Positions 50,790 through 58,925 of a DNA stretch of 64,000 nucleotides are shown piece by piece; within the stretch, counting starts at the first letter, position 1, and each line of letters starts with the position of its first letter. Under the pieces are notes generated by a model that saw only the letters and a program-made list of their open reading frames with translations, was not told where the DNA came from and searched no databases. Made by a program: the position numbers and the translations under genes. The DNA is from Kibdelosporangium aridum (GTDB lineage Bacteria; Actinomycetota; Actinomycetes; Mycobacteriales; Pseudonocardiaceae): NCBI RefSeq assembly GCF_900176515.1, contig NZ_FWXV01000001.1, positions 558,001 to 622,000 of the forward strand, read 5' to 3'.

Positions 50790-52379
50790 ATGGCGGCGAC
50801 TTACGGCGCCCCAGGCGTCTACATCGAGGAGCGACCCAGCGGTTCCATGCCGCTGCAAGGTGTGGGCACGGCCGTTGCGGCGTTCGTGGGTTTCACCGCG
50901 ACCTACAACGCCGACGCGGGCGACCCGACCGACCCTGACGGCGTCAAGCCGCAACTGGTCACCAGCTGGCCGCAGTACGAGCGGATCTACGGCGGGTTCG
51001 CGCCGGGCATCCTGCTGCCGCACTCGGTGAAGGGTTTCTTCGAAAACGGTGGCGGCATCGCCTACATCGTCCGCATCCCGAGCGGCAACGGGACCGGCAA
51101 GGCGCAGCGTGCGCTGCCCGCGTCCGGCCGCCAGGAGATCGAGACCCTGAACGTCGAGGCACTCGACCCGGCCGCCACCTATGACATCGTCGTGGAGCCC
51201 GCTCCGGTCGCCGAGGGCGAGACGACCCAGGAGTTCACGCTCAAGGTCATGGACAACGGCCAGGTCCGCGAGGAGTTCGGCGGCGTGCACCTCGGCCGCG
51301 GCCCGAAGAGCGTCGAGAAGACGATCAACGAGCGGTCCAAGCTGATCCGCGTCGAGGTCAAGAACGCGCAGGGCCTGTCGGTCGCCGAGCGCGCACCGGC
51401 ACCCGGCCGGTACGCCATTCAGGCCGTCGCTCCGGCGACGAACTCCGTCTCGCCCACCGAGTTCGAAGGCTCCGAGGTTTCCCGCACCGGGTACGAGGGC
51501 CTCGCGATCGCTGAAGACGTCACCATGATCGCGATCCCCGACCTGATCACCGTGGCCACCCGGGCCGACGGGTCCTTCGACACCGAGGGATACCTTGCCG
51601 CGCAGTCGAAACTGGTCGACTGGTGCGAGCGCAGCCACACCAAGATGGCCATCCTCGACTCCCCGCCCGGGCTCAACGCCCAGCAGGCACTCGAGTGGCG
51701 GACCGCGCTCGGCAAGGACAGCGCGTTCGGCACCGCGTACTACCCGCACCTGGTCGTGCAGAACCCGTTGGCGCGTCCCGGCGCGACTGACGGCGAGAAG
51801 TTCCTGACCGTCCCGCCGTCCGGCCACGTCGCCGGTGTGTGGGCACGCACCGACGCCGCGCGTGGCGTCTGGAAGGCCCCGGCCAACGAGGTCGTCCGCG
51901 GCATCGCCCGGCTGGAGACCGACGTGACCACCGGCGAGCAGGATCTGCTCAACCCGCAGCAGGTCAACTGCATCCGGTCCTTCGGTGCCAACGGCATCCG
52001 CATCTGGGGCGCCCGCACGCTCGCGGCGACCGACCAGAGCTGGCGCTACATCAACGTCCGGCGGCTGTTCAACTTCATCGAGGAGACCATCCGCCAGGGC
52101 ACCCAGTGGGTCGTGTTCGAGCCCAACGACGCCGACCTGTGGGCCAGGGTCAAGCGCACCATCAACGCCTTCCTGCGCAACCTGTGGATGCAGGGTGCCC
52201 TCGTCGGCAACACGCCGGAGCAGGCCTTCTACGTCCTCTGCGACGAGAGCAACAACCCAGCGTCCTCTGTGGACGAAGGAAAGCTGATCGTCGACGTCGG
52301 GCTCGCGCCGGTCAAGCCGGCCGAATTTGTGATCTTCCGGCTCAGCCAGTGGCAGGGCGGCGCGGAGACCTCGGACTGA
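50790..52379 (+). CDS. Contractile injection system sheath protein
   Basis: This is a 529-residue tail sheath subunit whose contraction drives the inner tube. The N-terminus MAATYGAPGVYIEERPSGSMPLQGVGTAVAAFVGFT is highly typical of phage/eCIS sheath proteins. The C-terminal sheath domain has INCIRSFGANGIRIWGARTLAA and SWRYINVRRLFNFIEETIRQGTQWVVFEPND, followed by LWMQGALVGNTPEQAFYV. The middle region (about 110-260) is a variable insertion domain that faces outward. GAAGGAG precedes ATG 50790. It is the first gene of an operon that runs without a long gap to 62.5 kb. Confidence 0.97.
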   Translation: MAATYGAPGVYIEERPSGSMPLQGVGTAVAAFVGFTATYNADAGDPTDPDGVKPQLVTSWPQYERIYGGFAPGILLPHSVKGFFENGGGIAYIVRIPSGNGTGKAQRALPASGRQEIETLNVEALDPAATYDIVVEPAPVAEGETTQEFTLKVMDNGQVREEFGGVHLGRGPKSVEKTINERSKLIRVEVKNAQGLSVAERAPAPGRYAIQAVAPATNSVSPTEFEGSEVSRTGYEGLAIAEDVTMIAIPDLITVATRADGSFDTEGYLAAQSKLVDWCERSHTKMAILDSPPGLNAQQALEWRTALGKDSAFGTAYYPHLVVQNPLARPGATDGEKFLTVPPSGHVAGVWARTDAARGVWKAPANEVVRGIARLETDVTTGEQDLLNPQQVNCIRSFGANGIRIWGARTLAATDQSWRYINVRRLFNFIEETIRQGTQWVVFEPNDADLWARVKRTINAFLRNLWMQGALVGNTPEQAFYVLCDESNNPASSVDEGKLIVDVGLAPVKPAEFVIFRLSQWQGGAETSD

Positions 52380-52411
52380 GCAGGGCGACAAGGAAATAGG
52401 GAGCAGACGCA

Positions 52412-52843
52412 ATGTCAGACGTGACAGCCACGAATATTTTCGTGATCGAGGCCGACGGCATCGAGCTCGGCACCTTCATGAAGTGCAGCGGCGTCGTCAA
52501 CGAGTCCGAGGTCATCGAGCACAAGGAACTCAACAAAGAGGGCCGCATGATGATCATCAAGACGATCGGCGCCCTGAAGTGGTCGGACATCACCCTCGAG
52601 CGCCGCGTGGACAACGACACAGGCCTCTGGGAGTGGCGCAAGGAGATCATCAACGGCGACATCACCAAGGCGCGCCGCAACGGCTCCATCGTCGCCAAGA
52701 ACTCCAAGATGGAGGAGGTCGCGCGGTGGAACTTCACCAACGCGTGGATCTCCAAGTGGGAGGGCTCGGAGCTCTCGGCCGACGCGAACTCGGTGAGCAC
52801 CGAGAAGGTCACCATCACGCACGAAGGTCTTGAGCGGGTATGA
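52412..52843 (+). CDS. Contractile injection system tube protein 1 (gp19-like)
   Basis: This is a 143-residue inner-tube protein. NIFVIEADGIELGTFMKCSGVVNESEVIEHKELNKEGRMMIIKTIGALKWSDITLERRVDNDTGLWEWRKEII is the T4 gp19/Afp1-like tube fold, and the C-terminal part WNFTNAWISKWEGSELSADANSVSTEKVTITHEGLERV is equally typical. It would stack as hexamers within the sheath. The stop overlaps the first small 26-codon ORF. Confidence 0.96.
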   Translation: MSDVTATNIFVIEADGIELGTFMKCSGVVNESEVIEHKELNKEGRMMIIKTIGALKWSDITLERRVDNDTGLWEWRKEIINGDITKARRNGSIVAKNSKMEEVARWNFTNAWISKWEGSELSADANSVSTEKVTITHEGLERV

Positions 52844-52920
52844 GTGAGCTTGCGAGCGAATCATCGATGCAGGGCCGGGCTCATGCGACGCGACTGGACC
52901 AGATCGAGGAGGTCGCATGA
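52840..52920 (+). CDS. 26-residue ORF in repeat unit 1
   Basis: ATG 52840 overlaps the tube stop (ATGA) and the frame ends at TGA 52918-52920, which itself overlaps the next ORF start. The peptide MSELASESSMQGRAHATRLD... is hydrophilic. It ends with the sequence that also supplies GAGGAGG as ribosome-binding site for the next start. It is either a real micropeptide or a by-product of a repeat that keeps translation coupled. Confidence 0.45.
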   Translation: MSELASESSMQGRAHATRLDQIEEVA

Positions 52921-52993
52921 GTGAGCTTGCGAGGGAATCATCGATGCATGGCCGGGCTCATGCGACGCGACTGGACCAGGTCGAGGAGGTCGC
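52840..52993 (+). repeat. Two tandem 77-bp MIRU-like units
   Basis: Unit 1 (52840-52916) and unit 2 (52917-52993) differ at only three positions (C/G, G/T, A/G). Each starts with ATGAGTGAGCTTGCGAG and ends with GAGGAGGTCGC. The length of 77 bp equals 81 coding bases minus a 4-base ATGA overlap, so each unit inserts exactly one ORF while keeping stop-start coupling. This is the design of mycobacterial interspersed repetitive units. Confidence 0.9.
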
Positions 52994-52997
52994 ATGA
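52917..52997 (+). CDS. 26-residue ORF in repeat unit 2
   Basis: This is a near-identical copy of the previous ORF (MSELARESSMHGRAHATRLD...), with three amino-acid differences. ATG 52917 overlaps the stop of copy 1, and its stop overlaps the start of the next gene at 52994. GAGGAGG in the preceding unit lies 6 bases upstream. Confidence 0.45.
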   Translation: MSELARESSMHGRAHATRLDQVEEVA

Positions 52998-53350
52998 GCC
53001 TGAACACCGAGTACCCGTTCACGTTGCCGAAGGGCTTCGTGGACGACGAAGGCGTGATCCACCGCGAGGGCGTGATGCGGCTGGCGACGGCCCGCGACGA
53101 GATCGAGCCCTTGCGCGACAACCGCGTCAAGGACAACGAGGCGTACGCGACGGTGATCGTCCTGGCGCGTGTGGTCACTGAGCTCGGCACGTCCGGCCGG
53201 GTGACCACGCGGACGATCGAGCGCTTGTTCGCCAGCGACTACCGCTATCTCCAGGACTTCTACCGGGTGATCAACTTCGGTGACCCGTCGATCCTGGAGA
53301 ACATGGAGCCAGGCAGCCCTTTCCCGGAGGAGGCGGCAGCCGTGGGCTGA
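52994..53350 (+). CDS. Tail assembly chaperone-like protein of the injection system
   Basis: This is a 118-residue acidic protein between the two tube genes, the place of tail assembly chaperones in phage tails. It begins LNTEYPFTLPKGFVDDEGVIHREGVMRLATARDEI, and the helical C-terminal half includes IERLFASDYRYLQDFYRVINFGDP. Similar small proteins accompany tube genes in eCIS loci; no catalytic motif is visible. A CCCTTTC heptamer in frame near the end (53317-53323) could redirect a fraction of ribosomes into the following -1 frame, extending the protein by the DUF6760-like part. Confidence 0.8.
   Translation: MSLNTEYPFTLPKGFVDDEGVIHREGVMRLATARDEIEPLRDNRVKDNEAYATVIVLARVVTELGTSGRVTTRTIERLFASDYRYLQDFYRVINFGDPSILENMEPGSPFPEEAAAVG
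53317..53323 (+). other. Putative -1 frameshift slippery heptamer C CCT TTC
   Basis: In the frame of the 118-residue gene the codons are AGC CCT TTC CCG, giving X XXY YYZ with X=C, Y=T. It lies in the window where the -1 frame is open (no stop from 53284 to 53521) and 25 bases before the zero-frame stop. CAGCC-GTG-GGCTG (53337-53349) can form a hairpin 13 bases downstream. A CCT codon is rare in this GC-rich context. Confidence 0.5.
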
Positions 53351-53523
53351 CACGCTACGCCGCGGCCACGCTGTGGCGTGAGATCACGTATCTGGCCTAC
53401 CACTTGCACTGGGGGTTGGACCAGCTACTGGATCTCGAACACGGCGACCGGATCACGTTGCTGGAGGAAGTCAGCACATTGAACGAACGTTTCTGGCAGG
53501 GGATCGGCGGCAATGGCGAATAA
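53347..53523 (+). CDS. DUF6760-like small ORF in the -1 frame (frameshift product or CTG start)
   Basis: About 58 residues run from CTG 53347 to TAA 53521-53523. The core TLWREITYLAYHLHWGLDQLLDLEHGDRITLLEEVSTLNERF resembles the short DUF6760 proteins found beside eCIS tube genes. No ATG, GTG or TTG occurs in this frame after the in-frame TGA at 53281. Translation must use CTG 53347 (GGAGGAGG is about 14 bases upstream) or a -1 frameshift from the upstream gene. Its stop lies inside the next tube gene. Confidence 0.7.
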   Translation: MTRYAAATLWREITYLAYHLHWGLDQLLDLEHGDRITLLEEVSTLNERFWQGIGGNGE

Positions 53524-53977
53524 TCAGGCACGCAAGATGGACCCGCCGTTCTCCGGCCAGTTCGTGTTCACTGTGGACGGTCTGACGATCGGGACGTTCC
53601 TCGAGGTCTCCGGGCTGTCGGTGCAGATCGACACCGAGGAGATCATCGAGGGCGGCCAGAACCAGTTCACGCACAAGCTGCCCAAGCAGATGAAGTGGCC
53701 CAACCTCGTGCTCAAGCGCGGGATCACCGAGACGGACACGCTGTTCGAGTGGTTCGCCAAGTGCTCGGGAGAGGGCCTGGACGCGGCGGGCAGCAAGATC
53801 GAACGCAGGCACGGCTCGGTCCAGCTGAAGGACTCGACCGGCAAGGTGGTGCGCCGGTGGGATTTCACCGACGCCTTCCCGGTCAAGTGGAGTGGTCCCA
53901 AGCTGGCCGCCTCGTCGAAGGACCTGGCCACCGAAGAGCTGGAGGTGTGCCACTGTGGCTTCAAACCGGCGAACTAG
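53513..53977 (+). CDS. Contractile injection system tube protein 2 (gp19-like)
   Basis: This is a 154-residue second tube protein. MDPPFSGQFVFTVDGLTIGTFLEVSGLSVQIDTEEIIEGGQNQFTHKLPKQMKWPNLVLKRGITETDTLFEWFAKC and VRRWDFTDAFPVKWSGPKLAASSKDLATEELEVCHCGF have the tube fold. It belongs to the class that joins tube to baseplate (like Afp5), whereas the gene at 52412 is the major tube. Its C-terminus has two Cys (CHCG). The following gene's GTG start lies inside its 3' end. Confidence 0.95.
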   Translation: MANNQARKMDPPFSGQFVFTVDGLTIGTFLEVSGLSVQIDTEEIIEGGQNQFTHKLPKQMKWPNLVLKRGITETDTLFEWFAKCSGEGLDAAGSKIERRHGSVQLKDSTGKVVRRWDFTDAFPVKWSGPKLAASSKDLATEELEVCHCGFKPAN

Positions 53978-56171
53978 CATCGGTGGCCGCCTGCGTGGGC
54001 TGATCTCCTTCACCCGTAGGCAACCGAGGGCGGCGCAGGCCGCCCCGGTAGTATCGACCAAGTCGCTGGCCGTTCGCCCGCCGTGGTGGCGGGCGGCTGC
54101 CCAGCGGCTTGTCGGTGGTTTGCTGCCGGGGTTCCGTTCCGGCAGCGACCCCGGTCCGCAGAGCCGGCCCGAGCCGACCTACACCCCGCAGCGCCCCTTG
54201 CTGGCCCGGCGGATGCCGTTGGCAGGCAAGGCTTCCATGCTGAAGAAGTCGAAAGACACCGTGATCGGCGGGTCGACGGCGCAGCTGGCGATGGCTCCGC
54301 CGCCCGGTGCGCAAGGCGTGGTACAGCGGGAAGCAGCGTCCATTGTGGTCCCGCCGGTGCAGCCGCTGATCAGCACGCCCGCGCAGCGGGCAGTGGCTCC
54401 CGCGAACGTCTCCGGCCCGGTGGCGAATTCACCGGGAGCGATCACGGCGGCGGCCCGCACGCTCGCAGCGCAGATGGCCTCCGCTCAAGGCCCATCGGCG
54501 CCCACACGACAAGTTTCCTCGGCTCACCCACTGGTGGCGGGCAACAGCCTCGCCGCACCGACTCCGAAGTCGACGGACCAAGCACCCGCGGTGCGGCCCA
54601 CGAACATGCCGGGACCTGCGCCTTCGGGCCTCGCGGCGGCGGGTCGAATGTCGACAGTGCAAGCTCCGGCGGCCCAAGGGTTGGCAGTGCAGCGTCTCGC
54701 GGCGGCGGCCTACCTGGCGACAGGCCAGGCATCATCGGCCATCAGCGTTTCGGCTGCCGGTGAGGCGTCGCCGGCATTCGCCACCCAGTCGGCCACTGCT
54801 TTTCCCATTGGATCCGCCACCTCGCTGTTCGCAGCCCGTTCGCCGAAGGCCGGACCGATGTCGCTGCCTGGCCAGCCACCCGCGCCGACATCCGGCATGC
54901 TTGGTCTGTCGGCTCCGCTGTTCGGGATCGGCTCATCCATGGCCCAGCCTGGCCAGCCGCCATCCCCAATGGCCCAGCCTGGCTTGATGTCGCTGCCCGG
55001 CGAGCCGCCCCTGGCTGCCGTCGCTCCCGAAGTCGCCGAGCGGCCCGCGTCTCCCGAACAGCGCTGGCGTGCGGCCGTCGCCTCGGTTCCCCTTGAGTCG
55101 CCCAAGCCTTTCCCGACCAGCGTGCGTCCTCTCGTGGCACAGCTGACCGGCAGTGCGGATGGCGCTTCGTACACGACTGGTCCCGCGACCCGCCGAGCCC
55201 TCGCCGAGGTGGGTGCGCTGGGCGCGACCACTGGCCGGGTCGTCCACTTGGCACAGCAGCCGAGTGCCGACCCAGCCTCACTGGGTGTTCTCGCGCACGA
55301 GCTCACCCACGCTCGGTCGCCGATCACCCGGCCGCGGTTCATGCTGCACAACCACACTGGCTCGATGGATTCCGACGAACGGCATGCCCGGACTGTCGGT
55401 TCGCAGTTCGAAACCGCCGCGCCCATGCGGGTGCAGCGGTTGTTCGGCGGTGGCGGGCTGCCCAGCGTGAGTGGGCTGACCAACCAAGCCACTGGTGCGC
55501 TTGGCTCGCTTGGCAACCAGGCGACCGGCATGGTCGGTGGTCTGGCCAACAGCGCGACTTCGGCAATCGGGTCAGGCGCGAGCGAGCTGAGCAACGCCGC
55601 GAGCGGGATGACCGAGCGTTTCTCCAGTGCCGCTTCGGGTTTCGCCAACCGGATCGGGGAGGAAGCCGGATCCGTCTCGGCCGGTCTGATCGACAACCTG
55701 CCGGTCGGCGGCGGTGCGAATGGTGTTGTCGGTGCCGTGTCGCAGATCGCCAGGACTGTTGTGGACAACGCGGTCCGTGAGGCGACACAGGGCGCGATCA
55801 GCGAGGCCAACCAGGCTGTCAGCCAGATGAGCCAGGCCGCGCAAGGCATGGTCGGGCAGGTCCAGAGCATGGCCACCGATGGCGTCAACGGCCTTGCCGG
55901 GCAAGCGAACCAGTGGGTCAACGGTGCGATGTCGCAGGCCACGGGCGCCGTACAGGATCTCGGCAACCAGGCCATGGGCGTTGTCGGCGATGCCCAGAAC
56001 GCTGTCACCAGCGGCGTGAACCAGGCCATGGGTGCCGTGGGCCAGGTCCTCGGTCCTGGTGCGCAGCAGGCGCTGTCCGGTGTGGACCTCGACCGGATCG
56101 CGGAGGCGTTGGAGGAACGACTGCTCCGCCAGCTTGAACGACGTGGCGGACGCTATGCGGGGGTGTTCTAG
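53955..56171 (+). CDS. eCIS core-domain (DUF4157) protein with HExxH motif and long repetitive tail
   Basis: This is a 738-residue protein. GTG 53955 (GGAGG 9 bases upstream) overlaps the tube gene. Residues 1-390 are low-complexity, rich in Ala, Pro, Ser and Gln. DUF4157 lies at about 400-470 (FPTSVRPLVAQLTG, GRVVHLAQQPSADPASLGVLAHELTHARS) with an intact zincin motif HELTH at 448-452. The last 240 residues are Gly/Ala/Asn repeats (NQATGALGSLGNQATGMVGGLANSATSAIGSG) that look amphipathic. DUF4157 is the domain most associated with eCIS loci and often marks cargo or toxin. The repeats may be membrane-active or tape-measure-like; which one is not decided by sequence alone. Confidence 0.88.
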   Translation: MASNRRTSIGGRLRGLISFTRRQPRAAQAAPVVSTKSLAVRPPWWRAAAQRLVGGLLPGFRSGSDPGPQSRPEPTYTPQRPLLARRMPLAGKASMLKKSKDTVIGGSTAQLAMAPPPGAQGVVQREAASIVVPPVQPLISTPAQRAVAPANVSGPVANSPGAITAAARTLAAQMASAQGPSAPTRQVSSAHPLVAGNSLAAPTPKSTDQAPAVRPTNMPGPAPSGLAAAGRMSTVQAPAAQGLAVQRLAAAAYLATGQASSAISVSAAGEASPAFATQSATAFPIGSATSLFAARSPKAGPMSLPGQPPAPTSGMLGLSAPLFGIGSSMAQPGQPPSPMAQPGLMSLPGEPPLAAVAPEVAERPASPEQRWRAAVASVPLESPKPFPTSVRPLVAQLTGSADGASYTTGPATRRALAEVGALGATTGRVVHLAQQPSADPASLGVLAHELTHARSPITRPRFMLHNHTGSMDSDERHARTVGSQFETAAPMRVQRLFGGGGLPSVSGLTNQATGALGSLGNQATGMVGGLANSATSAIGSGASELSNAASGMTERFSSAASGFANRIGEEAGSVSAGLIDNLPVGGGANGVVGAVSQIARTVVDNAVREATQGAISEANQAVSQMSQAAQGMVGQVQSMATDGVNGLAGQANQWVNGAMSQATGAVQDLGNQAMGVVGDAQNAVTSGVNQAMGAVGQVLGPGAQQALSGVDLDRIAEALEERLLRQLERRGGRYAGVF

Positions 56172-56849
56172 ATGGCAGCGGTGAAGGCGTACCTGCTCAC
56201 TGAGGGCGGCGACCAGATCAAGTGCCTGTTCAACCCGGCCGAGCTGACCATCAGCAAGTCCAACAGCTGGCAGGGTGGCGAGGCGAAGGGCAAGAACGCT
56301 CCCGAGCTGCGGTTCCAGGCCGGCCAGTCGGCAACCATGTCGATGTCGCTGATGTTCGACACCACCCGTGAGGGCACGCCGGTCACCGAGCACACCGACA
56401 AGCTGCTCAAGCTGATGAAGGTCAACCCCGCGCTGGCCGGCGCCGATCCGAGCCGCAACAAGGCACGTCCGCCGTGGGTGGAGTTCCACTGGGGCGACAC
56501 GAAGTCGTTCAAGTGCATAGTCGAGCGCGTGCAGATCAGGTTCACGTACTTCGCCAGCTCGGGAAAACCGTTGCGGTGCAAGGCGGATCTGACGATGAAG
56601 CAGTGGAAGGACGAGGACCAGCTGCCGCTGCAGAACCCGACGTCCTCGACGCCGACCCTGCACACCGTGCACCAGCTCAGGCCAGGGGAGACCCTGGACC
56701 GAGTCGCCGCGGCGCACTACGGCGACGCGACGCGGTGGCGTCAGATCGCCGAGGCCAACGGCATCCTGGACCCGTTGATGCTGCCGAAGGGCAAGCAGCT
56801 GGCCATTCCTGAGCAGGGCACTCGCCGACGGGATGGCGGTTATGCCTGA
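56172..56849 (+). CDS. LysM-domain tube/baseplate adaptor (CIS tube protein, Afp7-like)
   Basis: This is a 225-residue protein. Residues 1-165 form the gp53/CIS_tube domain (VKAYLLTEGGDQIKCLFNPAELTISKSNSWQGGEAKGKNAPELRFQAGQ, then VTEHTDKLLKLMKVNPAL). A LysM domain follows at about 172-215 (HTVHQLRPGETLDRVAAAHYGDATRWRQIAEANGI). This arrangement is typical of the adaptor that joins tube and spike. ATG directly follows the stop of the DUF4157 gene, and the 3' end overlaps the spike gene. Confidence 0.94.
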   Translation: MAAVKAYLLTEGGDQIKCLFNPAELTISKSNSWQGGEAKGKNAPELRFQAGQSATMSMSLMFDTTREGTPVTEHTDKLLKLMKVNPALAGADPSRNKARPPWVEFHWGDTKSFKCIVERVQIRFTYFASSGKPLRCKADLTMKQWKDEDQLPLQNPTSSTPTLHTVHQLRPGETLDRVAAAHYGDATRWRQIAEANGILDPLMLPKGKQLAIPEQGTRRRDGGYA

Positions 56850-58497
56850 ACAGCGGCGCCTTGACGGCGTCATCCTGACCGTGGACGGCTCGCCTTTGCG
56901 GACCGAGCTCTACGGCAGGCTGATGCTCGTCCACGTCGAGGAGTCCGTGCAACTGCCGGACTCCTTCGCGCTGCACTTCGACGATCCGCACTTCGAGCTG
57001 TTCGACGAGGACAAGTTCCGGCCGGGAACGAAGATCGAGATCGCGTTCCGGGCTGAGGGTGAACCAGTCGTCGTGACCTCCGGCGAGGTCACCGCGGTGT
57101 CGGTGGAGCCTGGCGTGTCCGGGCGGCACGAGCTTGTGGTGACCGGGCTTGACCTGACCCATCGGATGGCTCGTGGCGGCAAGTCGCGTGCGTTCACCAA
57201 CATGACCGACGCGGACATCGCCCGCCGGGTCTCCGGCGAGTACGGCCTTGACCCGGACATCGACGGCACGTCCGAGGTCCGCACGCACATGTTGCAGCAC
57301 AGCGAGACCGACTACGCCTTCCTCAGAAGGATCGCGAGCTCGATCGGCTACGACTTCTGGATCACCGAGAACAAGTTCCACTTCAAGCGCAAGCCCGTCG
57401 GCCGCGGCCAGGCGCCGAAGCTGACGTGGGGCGAGAACCTGCGCAGCTTCAAGGTCCGCTTCGCCTCGGTCGACGCGTGTGACGAAGTCGTTGTCACGGC
57501 GTGGGATCCAGTCGACAAGAAGACGATCACCGGCCGTGCCAACACTCCCGACCCGGGCACGGACGCGCCTGCGGCGCAACAGATGGCCGCGGCTGCGAAA
57601 CGAGCGTTTGGTCAGGTAACCCGCAGGGCCGGTCAGTTCCCGGCGGCCAGTCAGTCCGAAGCGGACGCCCGGGCACAGTCGTTGATGGCCAAGGCATCCG
57701 GCGGCGGGGTGATCCTGCGGGGCGAAGCCGTGGGCAACCCGTGGATCGGCGCGGGCAATGACGTGACACTGGACAAGGTCGGCAGCAGGCTCGCCGGCAA
57801 GTACCGGGTGACCATGGTCGAGCACATCTACGGTGCCGACCGCCCGTACGTCACCCGTTTCACTTGCGGCGCCAAGGAAGCCGAGAGCCTGGTCGACATG
57901 ATCGGCGGTGGTGGCGTGGCCAACCGCCAGGAGCACCGAGGGTGGGGAAGCCTTGTCGTCGGGGTTGTCACCAACAACGACGACAAGGAAAGCCAAGCCA
58001 GGGTCAAGGTGAAGTTCCCGACCCTGGCGGATGACGAAAGCCAGTGGGCCAGGGTGGCCACGATCGGCGCGGGCGCGTCGCGTGGCATCGAGTGGCTGCC
58101 CGAGGTCGGTGACGAAGTGCTCGTCGGGTTCGAGAACGACGACAAGTCACGGCCGATCGTGCTCGGTGGCCTGTGGGGCCGCAAGGACAAGCCGCCCGAG
58201 CCGAACCCGACGCAGGACGGCAAGGTCAAGGACCGGGTGATGGCCAGCCGCAAGAACCACCGGATCGTGCTGACCGACGACCCGAAGAGCAAGATCACCG
58301 TCAAGCTCGGCGACGCGGAGTGCGAGCTGACGCTTGAGAAGGACGAGTCGAAGCTGACCGGTGAGACAAAGCTGGTGATCAGCGCGAAGGACATCGAGAT
58401 CAAAGCGGGCAACTCGCTGAAGGTGGAAGCGGCGAAGATCGACATCTCGGCCAAGGGCGCGATCACCGCGACCGGTAAGCCGATCAAGCTGAACTGA
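56842..58497 (+). CDS. VgrG-like spike protein (phage late control D / Afp8-like)
   Basis: This is a 551-residue central spike, formed as a trimer. The N-terminal half is gpD/gp27-like (LYGRLMLVHVEESVQLPDSFALHFDDP, then RMARGGKSRAFTNMTDADIARRVSGEYGL and HSETDYAFLRRIASSIGYDFWI). The gp5-like OB fold comes next with WLPEVGDEVLVGFENDDKSRPIVLGGLWG. The C-terminal beta-helix is built of short repeats (ITVKLGDAECELTLEKDESKLTGETKLVISAKDIEIKAGNSL). ATG at 56842 is the likely start; 56833 is possible. No PAAR tip gene follows, so the helix end may be self-capped. Confidence 0.95.
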   Translation: MPEQRRLDGVILTVDGSPLRTELYGRLMLVHVEESVQLPDSFALHFDDPHFELFDEDKFRPGTKIEIAFRAEGEPVVVTSGEVTAVSVEPGVSGRHELVVTGLDLTHRMARGGKSRAFTNMTDADIARRVSGEYGLDPDIDGTSEVRTHMLQHSETDYAFLRRIASSIGYDFWITENKFHFKRKPVGRGQAPKLTWGENLRSFKVRFASVDACDEVVVTAWDPVDKKTITGRANTPDPGTDAPAAQQMAAAAKRAFGQVTRRAGQFPAASQSEADARAQSLMAKASGGGVILRGEAVGNPWIGAGNDVTLDKVGSRLAGKYRVTMVEHIYGADRPYVTRFTCGAKEAESLVDMIGGGGVANRQEHRGWGSLVVGVVTNNDDKESQARVKVKFPTLADDESQWARVATIGAGASRGIEWLPEVGDEVLVGFENDDKSRPIVLGGLWGRKDKPPEPNPTQDGKVKDRVMASRKNHRIVLTDDPKSKITVKLGDAECELTLEKDESKLTGETKLVISAKDIEIKAGNSLKVEAAKIDISAKGAITATGKPIKLN

Positions 58498-58508
58498 GGG
58501 TGACAGGC

Positions 58509-58925
58509 ATGAGTGAGCCGGGCAACGGCGATCTGATCGGTTCGGGCTGGGCGTTTCCCGGCCAGATCACGCCGGGCGGCAGCGTTCGTCTTGTCCAGGG
58601 CGGCGAGGAGATCGACGCCGCGCTGCGGATGATCCTGACCACCGCGCCCGGCGAGCGCGTGATGCGCCCGGACTTCGGCTGTGCCATGTGGGAACAGGTT
58701 TTCGCGCCCGTGAACGCGAACACGCTCGGCCTGATCGAGCAGAGCGTGCGGGAGGCGGTGACGCGGTGGGAGCCGCGGGTCGAGCTCGAATCGGTGGACG
58801 CGGTACCAGACGGTGACGGGTCGATGATCGCGATCGACATCGCATACCGGATCAAGGCCACCAACGACCACCGCAACCTCGTCTACCCGTTCTATGTGAT
58901 CCCCCAGGAGGAACCGGCGCCATGA
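58509..58925 (+). CDS. gp25-like baseplate wedge protein (GPW/gp25)
   Basis: This is a 138-residue protein. IGSGWAFPGQITPGGSVRLVQGGEEIDAALRMILTTAPGERVMRPDFGCAMWEQVFAP is the GPW_gp25 signature with the EPR-like stretch (TRWEPRVELESV). It sits under the sheath as the wedge of the baseplate. AGGG about 8 bases upstream supports ATG 58509; a GTG at 58500 is the alternative. The stop overlaps the next ATG (ATGA). Confidence 0.96.
   Translation: MSEPGNGDLIGSGWAFPGQITPGGSVRLVQGGEEIDAALRMILTTAPGERVMRPDFGCAMWEQVFAPVNANTLGLIEQSVREAVTRWEPRVELESVDAVPDGDGSMIAIDIAYRIKATNDHRNLVYPFYVIPQEEPAP

Noticed and set aside
52840..52993. CRISPR or insertion sequence
   Set aside because: Two adjoining 77-bp units without spacers, terminal inverted repeats or a transposase; MIRU-like architecture explains them better.
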